From DSWT01 sp049975385 (GTDB lineage Bacteria; Chloroflexota; Anaerolineae; B4-G1; SLSP01), in NCBI GenBank assembly GCA_049975385.1, contig JBNGDO010000151.1, positions 1 through 12,302 on the forward strand: a DNA stretch of 12,302 bases, read 5' to 3'. The notes under the pieces were generated by a model. It worked only from the letters and a program-made list of their open reading frames with translations. It was not told the origin of the DNA and made no database searches. This document shows positions 6,699-12,302 of this stretch, in pieces. The translations under genes and the position numbers were made by a program. The stretch's first letter is position 1, and each line of letters begins with the position of its first letter.

Positions 6699-8267
6699 CT
6701 TCTACGGTTCATAGTCCTGGCAGTGTACGTCGCGGCATTCATCGCGCTACGCACGTATTTACGGGATCATCCTCCACACTTCGAAGGTAAGTATATCTAC
6801 GAATTCGAACGGCTAGGGCAGGCATTGGTACGGATGTGGGGGCTTTTGCTATGGCCTCTGCTCGGCCTGATATGGATCGGAACCATGCCTATCCCGGCTT
6901 TGATCATCATCAGTTTGAGCTTTCTCATACCACTCGACATCTTCCTGGTTTTCTTCACCATTGCCGGTGTGCTTGAACCTTCTTCGAGATCGCTGATCGA
7001 CAAGCTTTTCTCCTGGCTACCGGCTCTATGCTTCATATTCTTCACACTACTCATCTTCTTGGCCCTGGTTGCCTATGCATTCCCATTCTGGCAGTTTATG
7101 GTCTTCCTGGCATTTGTGACCATCCCTCCTGCTCTGGCTGTGATTTTGGTGATGTGGGCAGCCCCCAGCATCATTCCCACGGCCCCCGATCAACCCAGAC
7201 AAGTGTTTCAGAAATTACAGCATTTCATTGGATTCTTCGCCACCTTCCCCAAACCGAGTTGGGTGGTTGAGGATGGTAAGATAAAAACACGCATCAAGGG
7301 CAATCCTTTCTTTGGCGTAGGCCCAGGTTGGTTGATGACGGAGCCGGAAAATCTCGTCGTCATCAAAGGTGGCACCGATATTAAACGCATCGTGGAACCC
7401 GGGGTTATGTTTACCGGGCCTACGGAGTCGCCTTACCAGGCCATCGACTTGCGCAACCAGATTCGCCTTACGCGCATCGATGCGCGCACGCAAGATGGCA
7501 TCGAAGTCAACCTCCCCATCTCATCGCTGTTTCGCATCGATCCGGGATACAAAACAATCACGCTCGAAGGTCTGGAGAATCAGGAACCCTGGCCCTATCG
7601 CAACCAACGCGACATCTATCAGATCGTCTTCTACGAAGAAGTCGATCCTACCGGCAAAACACCGCTAGAAGCGCATCAAGTCCGCCCCTGGGATGACATC
7701 CCCCTTAAGGCAGCCATCAATCGCGTCAAGCAGGTGATTCCCGAATACAGCCTGGAACAACTCTACAGCATCGTCCCTGAAACCGGTAGCATCGATCCCG
7801 AGACCGGCAAGATCATTCCCGAAACCGGCGATTTAACCCGCACGGCGATCACGATGAGAGTGCGTGAGACCGTGAAAGCTGCGGTCGAACCCCTTGGCTT
7901 TCAAATCCTCGGCGGTGGCGTCGGCAACAAAATTATGCCGACCAATCCCGATGTCATCAAAAAGCGCGTTGAAATCTGGAAAGCAAGTTGGATCAGCAAA
8001 GTTATGGACTGGGAAACCGATGCGCAAATCCAAAGCCTCAAGGACTCCTCGCGTATCCGCAGCGATGCACGCGTTGAATTGCTCTCCCAGATCCTGGAAC
8101 AAACGTCGATGAAGCTCGAGGCTACGGAAAATGCCAGCCGCTATGTGGCTCATCATTTGCTGGAAAATCTACTTCATCTGGCCCGCAATTCGCAGGTGAG
8201 AGAATTGTTGCCTGAAACTGCTTTGCCGACCCTGACCCAGCTTCAACAATTGACAAAGGAAGAGTGA
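6696..8267 (+). CDS. SPFH/band-7-like membrane protein with about five transmembrane helices
   Basis: The product has 523 residues from ATG 6696. Hydrophobic segments at about 3-19, 45-62, 66-91, 106-128 and 131-155 form the N-terminal third. An SPFH-like domain follows at about 205-420: ENLVVIKGGTDIKRIVEPGVMFTG (218-241), then a strand pattern ending IDARTQDGIEVNLPISSLFRI (261-281), resembling the sequence in stomatin/prohibitin/HflK proteins where tail residues contact the membrane and the strand reads (T)xDGvxv.v..v..RI. An insertion around 361-381 consists of three seven-residue repeats beginning PETG. The C-terminal part (about 420-523) is helical and charged, suited to oligomerisation. 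Classic SPFH proteins have one membrane anchor, so a five-helix anchor is unusual. The role is unknown; membrane scaffold or microdomain organiser is the family-based inference. It is first in a compact operon, three bases before a second SPFH-like gene. Confidence 0.72.
   Translation: MLLRFIVLAVYVAAFIALRTYLRDHPPHFEGKYIYEFERLGQALVRMWGLLLWPLLGLIWIGTMPIPALIIISLSFLIPLDIFLVFFTIAGVLEPSSRSLIDKLFSWLPALCFIFFTLLIFLALVAYAFPFWQFMVFLAFVTIPPALAVILVMWAAPSIIPTAPDQPRQVFQKLQHFIGFFATFPKPSWVVEDGKIKTRIKGNPFFGVGPGWLMTEPENLVVIKGGTDIKRIVEPGVMFTGPTESPYQAIDLRNQIRLTRIDARTQDGIEVNLPISSLFRIDPGYKTITLEGLENQEPWPYRNQRDIYQIVFYEEVDPTGKTPLEAHQVRPWDDIPLKAAINRVKQVIPEYSLEQLYSIVPETGSIDPETGKIIPETGDLTRTAITMRVRETVKAAVEPLGFQILGGGVGNKIMPTNPDVIKKRVEIWKASWISKVMDWETDAQIQSLKDSSRIRSDARVELLSQILEQTSMKLEATENASRYVAHHLLENLLHLARNSQVRELLPETALPTLTQLQQLTKEE
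7776..7838 (+). repeat. In-frame 3 x 21-nt repeat (PETG heptapeptides)
   Basis: Three consecutive 21-base units encode PETGSID, PETGKII and PETGDLT (residues 361-381 of the SPFH-like protein). The ACCGG core is kept in each, and most differences are scattered substitutions, so the duplication is not recent. It is probably a surface loop that expanded by slippage or unequal exchange. Confidence 0.75.
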
Positions 8268-8270
8268 GCG

Positions 8271-9650
8271 ATGCGTTCAGAGAATGAATCCCCAGGCCTG
8301 ATCTCGTTATTTGCGGTTATGCTGATTGCGTTCCTGGCCTTCACAGTATTCTTAATCGTCGCGTTCTTCCCGACGATTTTCCGCGAAGAGCCTCGTTTTC
8401 ATCCACTGAACCTGCTCCTTTTCAGCGCAGGTTTCGCCATCTATTTGTTCTTTTCGATCTCCACCGTACTACAATTATTGACCCAATTCGCCGAACAATT
8501 CCACGATTTGTCCCGCGAAGAGGCCGAGCACTTAAGTTCCTACCTCCTTGCAGGATTGCCTATCGGACCACCCAAACGCCCGATTCTACGCATTCAGGAA
8601 GGCCATACGCTCCCCGACGGCCCGCTTGTGATGTACATGGACAAAGTCGGTGGTCCGGGCTACTTCAGCGTCGCACACGACAGCGCCATCGTCACAAGCA
8701 GGCTAGGAAAACTACAGCGCGTCCTCGGCCCTGGCTTTTACAAAGCCAAACCTTTCGAAAAAGTGTGGGACGTCATCGACCTGCGCCCGCAGCGCCGCAG
8801 CTTGCGCGTCGAGTTTATGACCACGGATGGGATTCCAGCCTATTGCGATGCAGAAATTCGTTTCCAGGTCGCCGGTCCCAACAGGGCAGATTTTTATTAT
8901 CCACACGAGGGAAACATCCCTCCACAGCCTTATCCCTTCAATCCCGCTATCATCCTCAAGCTAGCAACTGCGAAGTATGTGAAAAGTCGCGAGGGCGCAG
9001 GACGCGTTCAGGACTGGCGCATCGGACTGGTCAGGGGTGCACTTGACGGCATCCTCCGAGATACGCTCGAAAGATACAGCCTCGATCATTTCTTTAACCC
9101 CCGTTACTGGGCGCTGCAAAACGATGGGACAGCCGACAAAACCTCTCCCCCACCTGAAAAGCCCGTCGAGTTGCTGGAAATTCAAGCCAGAACTGAGGAA
9201 GCGGTCAAAAGGGTGGCTGCAGAACGTGGGATCGTCGTGGATACGGTACAGTTAGGGCCGATACTGCCGGATGAAGAAGCTATCTCGCGCCAGTGGTTGG
9301 AATTCTGGCAGGCTAAGGCGCAGCGCCCGGTGACCGCTTACAGCCTTTCGGAAGATGCCCGGCGACAAAAATTGTTGGAGAAAACCAGCGTGGATGCCCA
9401 GGTCGAGCTGGTGACCAGTATGTTGAGCAAACTCCAAGATTTGGATCAACAGAAAAGCGATGTGCCGGCGCAGCTCATCGTGATGAGTTTTATGGACGTT
9501 CTGCGCACGATGTCGGATCGGGATCCTGCCGTGCAGTTGTTGATGTACCAGCAGGCCGAGAGCCTGATGCGCATCATCAATGCTGTACAAAAAGATAGAG
9601 CACCTTTTGGTCCACCCACCTCACAAGTAGCGTTGCCAACCGAGTCTTGA
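8271..9650 (+). CDS. Second SPFH/band-7-like membrane protein (two transmembrane helices)
   Basis: The product has 459 residues. Hydrophobic helices lie at about 9-33 and 45-68, followed by an amphipathic charged helix (71-95). The SPFH-like domain spans about 130-345: FSVAHDSAIVTSRLGKLQRVLGPG (132-155), IDLRPQRRSLRVEFMTTDGIPAYCDAEIRFQV (169-200), then a helix pair with LLEIQARTEEAVKRVAAERGI (301-321), matching the strand-helix order of the band-7 fold and the place where HflC/HflK-type proteins read DGi.v.v...i.f.v. The C-terminal 110 residues are helical, with LEKTSVDAQVELVTSMLSKLQD, matching in style the tail of the preceding protein (SDARVELLSQILEQ). This suggests the two are distant paralogues that may form a mixed ring, like HflK/HflC. 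Start: AAAGGAAGAG lies about eight bases upstream and the previous stop is three bases away, so translation is probably coupled. Family call moderate; function unknown. Confidence 0.72.
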   Translation: MRSENESPGLISLFAVMLIAFLAFTVFLIVAFFPTIFREEPRFHPLNLLLFSAGFAIYLFFSISTVLQLLTQFAEQFHDLSREEAEHLSSYLLAGLPIGPPKRPILRIQEGHTLPDGPLVMYMDKVGGPGYFSVAHDSAIVTSRLGKLQRVLGPGFYKAKPFEKVWDVIDLRPQRRSLRVEFMTTDGIPAYCDAEIRFQVAGPNRADFYYPHEGNIPPQPYPFNPAIILKLATAKYVKSREGAGRVQDWRIGLVRGALDGILRDTLERYSLDHFFNPRYWALQNDGTADKTSPPPEKPVELLEIQARTEEAVKRVAAERGIVVDTVQLGPILPDEEAISRQWLEFWQAKAQRPVTAYSLSEDARRQKLLEKTSVDAQVELVTSMLSKLQDLDQQKSDVPAQLIVMSFMDVLRTMSDRDPAVQLLMYQQAESLMRIINAVQKDRAPFGPPTSQVALPTES

Positions 9651-9699
9651 TCCACGTAACCTTCAAGAAATCAATCAATGTAATTATGGAGTACATGCG

Positions 9700-10656
9700 A
9701 TGCGCTTAGTTTCTATTCCCATAGGATTGACCCCGCACAGCTTACTGGCACTGCGCGGGCTATCGACTTCTCTGACCGATCAGTTGAATGCCACAATCAG
9801 CCAGAGTATCGATAGCGGGCGCTATGAAGACGCCCTTACGACAACAGAGCGAATTTTTCCTACTGCACGAAGCACGCGGGATCAAAATGCCCAGGCGCTG
9901 GTGTATCTGTACCAGGCTGAGGTGCTGCACAGGATGTTGCGCTGGGAAGAGGCGCTGGCACACACACAGCGGGCATTGAACTGGCTCCACGCTGAGGTTA
10001 CGCAAGTGGCGGGTTACAACAAGGCTGTAGCACTGTATTTCGAGGGGCTGCTCCACTTCATATTGCGCGCGGACACGGCTGCTTTGCGGGCCTTCAACGC
10101 TGCGCAGGAAACCCTGGTGGAAAGCGAGCGTTTCTGGGGATTCGAAAAAAACATCGCGCGCAGCACCAATTGCCGGACCCTGGCCCGTTGGATATCCAAG
10201 CTACAAGGACTGGCCTCAGACATGCCCTCAGGTGAGTTGGTGATGATTGTACCTGCGTATGAAATGGTCAACCGCACTCTGATCCTCATCGATGCGCTGT
10301 CCATTACGCCATTTCTGGTACAATTGCCAAGAGATGTAGTCGACGATTATCTACCGGAAAACTACGTACCTTTGGACATCGAAGCAGTTCTATTCCTCCA
10401 ATTGTGGCCTGACATTCATTATCTGGCTTTGAAAATCTTGCATGACGGCGAACTGGTGCGTCAGAGCCGGATCGGCGATATGCTTTTGATCGAAGCTACC
10501 TCTTCTGTCCCCCCGCAAGAGGTAACGCTAACCCGTGATATGCCGTTCGTACGCCGTACAGACGGAAAAATCATCTTCGGTCCTTATGAACAGCAGAATG
10601 AGATCTCTTCTGGAATTCCGCGCATCCTGATCAGACAAGAGGAGGATGACCTATGA
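9700..10656 (+). CDS. Unrecognised protein: TPR-like helices plus C-terminal beta domain
   Basis: The product has 318 residues, with no signal peptide or membrane helix. Residues about 25-145 look like TPR-type helix pairs: ALTTTERIFPTARS, ALVYLYQAEVLHRMLRWEEALAHTQRAL, and KAVALYFEGLLHFILRADTAALRAF, with the small-large residue spacing of tetratricopeptide repeats. A linker (150-220) leads to a strand-rich domain (about 223-312) containing HYLALKILHDGELVRQSRIGDMLLIEA (240-266). That pattern is faintly like the beta core of LexA/S24-type domains (LALRV...GD.lii), but the catalytic serine and lysine are not evident, so any relation would be to a non-peptidase version. GGAG eight bases before the ATG supports the start. 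It is 49 bases after the second SPFH gene and its last codon overlaps the next start (ATGA), so it is cotranscribed. A scaffold or adaptor between the membrane proteins and the downstream signalling genes is a reasonable guess only. Confidence 0.7.
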   Translation: MRLVSIPIGLTPHSLLALRGLSTSLTDQLNATISQSIDSGRYEDALTTTERIFPTARSTRDQNAQALVYLYQAEVLHRMLRWEEALAHTQRALNWLHAEVTQVAGYNKAVALYFEGLLHFILRADTAALRAFNAAQETLVESERFWGFEKNIARSTNCRTLARWISKLQGLASDMPSGELVMIVPAYEMVNRTLILIDALSITPFLVQLPRDVVDDYLPENYVPLDIEAVLFLQLWPDIHYLALKILHDGELVRQSRIGDMLLIEATSSVPPQEVTLTRDMPFVRRTDGKIIFGPYEQQNEISSGIPRILIRQEEDDL

Positions 10657-11600
10657 GCGGAGGACGCAACTACGCTGAACATCAGGTCCTGGTCCTTGGT
10701 GCTGCCGGTGTGGATATCAAAATCTACCCGCGGGATCAGGCAATAGAGCCAGCTTATTCTAACCCGGGCACCATTCGCTGGGGATGGGGAGGTGTCGCGC
10801 GCAACATCGCCGAGAACCTGGCGCGCCTGGGCGCGGAAGTACACTTCATCACCGCTGTGGGCGACGATCAACTAAGCCGTCTGCTACTACAACCGCTTCA
10901 CGACCTGGGCATTCGCACCGACAATAGCCTCATCGTCGCTGAGAAACCCACCTCCTCCTACGCCGCCCTCTATCACAACGACAAACAGCCCTGGCTGGCC
11001 TTCGAGGATATGAACCTTATGCGCGAAATCACGCCGGGTCACATCTACCGGCTACGTGGACTTATAAAAAGCGTCGATATGGTGTGTCTGGACGCCAACC
11101 TCTCGGCGCGTGCGCTCGAAACGCTCTTCCGGCTCACCCGCCGCTACGACGTCCCCGTCTGCGTCGACCCCACAACCGCACTGCTGGCCCCACGCCTGCA
11201 TCCCTACCTGCCCGACATCACCGTCATCACGCCCGACAAAGAGGAAGCTGAAGCCCTGCTGGGTGCGCCTTTCGACACAGCGGAAGCCATCAGTGCGGGT
11301 GCGCGCCGGTTGGTGCAGTTGGGCGTCCAATTAGCCGTTATCACACTCGGCGCAGAAGGATTGTTCTACGCCACGTCCGAAGAAAGTGGACGGCTACCGG
11401 CGTTCCACGTGGATATCGTAGACCCCATCGGCGCGGGGGACGCACTTACCGCAGCCGTGGCGTATGGTCTGCTCGAAGACGTCTCCCCAGAAGAGGCTGT
11501 CCGCTTAGGAATTACCGCTGCCACTCAGACTGCCCTCTGCCACGAAACGGTGTGCCCCACCTTGAGCCTGGAAATGCTTTACGAACGGCTTATGTTGTGA
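10653..11600 (+). CDS. PfkB-family carbohydrate kinase, pseudouridine kinase-like
   Basis: The 315-residue length is typical for the ribokinase/PfkB family. Evidence: an opening strand LVLGAAGVDIKIYPRD; SNPGTIRWGWGGVARNIAENLARLG (36-60), which is the PfkB substrate-side signature in the form seen in E. coli PsuK/YeiC; FITAVGDD (65-72); TSSYAALY (100-107); VCVDPTTA and VITPDKEEAEALLG (191-204); and the second PfkB signature DPIGAGDA (257-264) with D263 as the catalytic base and the GAG anion hole. The SNPG...GGVARNIAENLA plus FEDMN combination favours phosphorylation of pseudouridine (to 5'-phosphate) over ribose or fructose-6-phosphate; adenosine or another nucleoside is possible. The usual partner, pseudouridine-5'-phosphate glycosidase (psuG), is not adjacent here. 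A GAGGAGG site lies seven bases before the start, and the gene overlaps its neighbour by four bases. It is followed after eight bases by the response regulator, so it belongs to the same unit. Confidence 0.85.
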   Translation: MSGGRNYAEHQVLVLGAAGVDIKIYPRDQAIEPAYSNPGTIRWGWGGVARNIAENLARLGAEVHFITAVGDDQLSRLLLQPLHDLGIRTDNSLIVAEKPTSSYAALYHNDKQPWLAFEDMNLMREITPGHIYRLRGLIKSVDMVCLDANLSARALETLFRLTRRYDVPVCVDPTTALLAPRLHPYLPDITVITPDKEEAEALLGAPFDTAEAISAGARRLVQLGVQLAVITLGAEGLFYATSEESGRLPAFHVDIVDPIGAGDALTAAVAYGLLEDVSPEEAVRLGITAATQTALCHETVCPTLSLEMLYERLML

Positions 11601-11608
11601 GGCTTACG

Positions 11609-12292
11609 ATGCAGAAAATACTGGTTGTCGATGACGAACTTCAAATTGTTCGCGTAGCGCGCAGTTATCTGGAAAAGGCTGGCTTCCGCGTGCTGACCGC
11701 TTCCAACGGGAAAGAGGCATTGTTCGTCGCCCGGCACGAAAAACCCGATCTTGTGGTGCTGGATCTGCAAATGCCGGAGATGGACGGCCTCGAATTCACG
11801 CGCCGCGTCCGCGCCGAACAACCTGACATCGCCATCATCATGCTGACCGCGCGCGTCGAGGAAATGGATCGCATCCTGGGACTGGAACTGGGCGCCGACG
11901 ACTATATGACCAAGCCCTTCAGCCCACGCGAACTGGTCGCTCGAGTGCGTGCGGTGCTGCGCCGCTCGCAGGTCGCGCCCGCGCCAGTCGAAGTATTGCA
12001 GGTCAAAGACTTGCTCCTCGATAAAGGTCGCCGGGAGGTCACGCTCGCCGGCGAGCGGCTGGACCTGACGCCAACAGAGTTCGACCTGCTGGCAGCATTG
12101 ATGAGCGCGCCGGGCCACGCCTTCTCCCGCGCCGACCTGCTGGAAGCCGTGCAAGGCGTTGCATTCGAGGCCTACGAGCGCACCATCGACGCACACATAA
12201 AAAATCTGCGCCACAAGCTGGAACCCGACCCCGCCAATCCCCAATACATCACCACCGTGCGCGGCGTGGGGTACCGGCTCGAAGACCTATGA
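11609..12292 (+). CDS. OmpR/PhoB-type two-component response regulator
   Basis: The 227-residue length is standard. The receiver domain (1-118) has the acidic pocket D8-D9, phospho-acceptor D52 in VVLDLQMPEMDG (49-60), T80 in IIMLTAR and K102 in DDYMTKPF; all conserved, so it should be phosphorylated by a cognate histidine kinase. The DNA-binding winged helix (about 128-225) carries LTPTEFDLLAALM (153-165), the recognition region RTIDAHIKNLRHKLEPD (191-207), and the wing TVRGVGYRLED. The start is ATG 11609: MQKILVVDDE is the exact beginning of the fold, and GAGG sits a few bases before it; the upstream in-frame ATG at 11552 lies inside the kinase gene. It is eight bases after the PfkB kinase gene and overlaps the next start codon by four bases. 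The target genes are not known, but the operon it sits in is a candidate by autoregulation. Confidence 0.95.
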   Translation: MQKILVVDDELQIVRVARSYLEKAGFRVLTASNGKEALFVARHEKPDLVVLDLQMPEMDGLEFTRRVRAEQPDIAIIMLTARVEEMDRILGLELGADDYMTKPFSPRELVARVRAVLRRSQVAPAPVEVLQVKDLLLDKGRREVTLAGERLDLTPTEFDLLAALMSAPGHAFSRADLLEAVQGVAFEAYERTIDAHIKNLRHKLEPDPANPQYITTVRGVGYRLEDL

Positions 12293-12302
12293 ACCATAGA
12301 CT
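12289..12302 (+). CDS. Start of a further gene, probably the cognate sensor histidine kinase (truncated by window end)
   Basis: ATGA at 12289-12292 overlaps the response regulator stop, the usual arrangement for a coupled response regulator-histidine kinase pair. Only MNHR and two bases of the next codon are visible, so identity rests on context alone; no histidine-kinase motif can be seen. Confidence 0.45.

Noticed and set aside
11552..11608. Upstream ATG start of the response regulator
   Set aside because: It lies within the kinase gene and precedes the standard receiver start MQKILVVDDE by 19 unrelated residues.
11579..12244. 221-residue open frame on the minus strand
   Set aside because: It is antisense to the clearly conserved response regulator; a shadow of its codon bias, with no domain pattern.

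Overview
The window is a moderately GC-rich bacterial chromosome segment. It carries single-copy housekeeping genes, short intergenic spacers full of long palindromes, and a tightly packed membrane/regulatory gene cluster. The combination points to Chloroflexota (Anaerolineae- or Caldilineae-like): an eRF1/Vms1-like release-factor protein with a zinc ribbon, short tandem heptamer/octamer repeats, REP-like palindromes between genes, and the style of the glutamate dehydrogenase. This placement is an inference from gene style; no rRNA or other phylogenetic marker is present.

Left part (1-4730, all + strand): the C-terminal end of a sugar-phosphate nucleotidyltransferase with a left-handed beta-helix tail; a class I PLP-dependent aminotransferase; gatB, subunit B of the Asp-tRNA(Asn)/Glu-tRNA(Gln) amidotransferase, without gatA or gatC beside it; and a Glu/Leu/Phe/Val-type dehydrogenase, best read as glutamate dehydrogenase. 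Three of these handle amino acids, but the spacers (85, 149 and 133 nt) and the repeats in two of them suggest separate units rather than one compact operon.

Middle part (4731-6695): a 52-56-base palindrome separates the dehydrogenase from a convergent small two-helix membrane protein gene on the minus strand. A strong intrinsic terminator lies just upstream of that small gene and just downstream of the next minus-strand gene, which encodes a three-domain baeRF/Vms1-like protein with a GGSQ loop and a four-cysteine zinc ribbon. A divergent intergenic region of about 470 bases follows. It holds a perfect 16-bp inverted repeat and a leader in which the Shine-Dalgarno sequence sits in a hairpin loop.

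Right part (6696-12302, all + strand): a compact probable operon with gaps of +3, +49, -4, +8 and -4 nt. It encodes two different SPFH/band-7-like membrane proteins (about five and two transmembrane helices), a protein with TPR-like helices and a C-terminal beta domain of unknown role, a PfkB sugar kinase resembling pseudouridine kinase, an OmpR-type response regulator, and the first codons of a further gene (probably the partner histidine kinase) cut off by the window end. The association of two SPFH proteins, a TPR protein, a nucleoside-type kinase and a two-component system is the most unusual content here. I see no rRNA, tRNA, CRISPR array, transposase or prophage gene.
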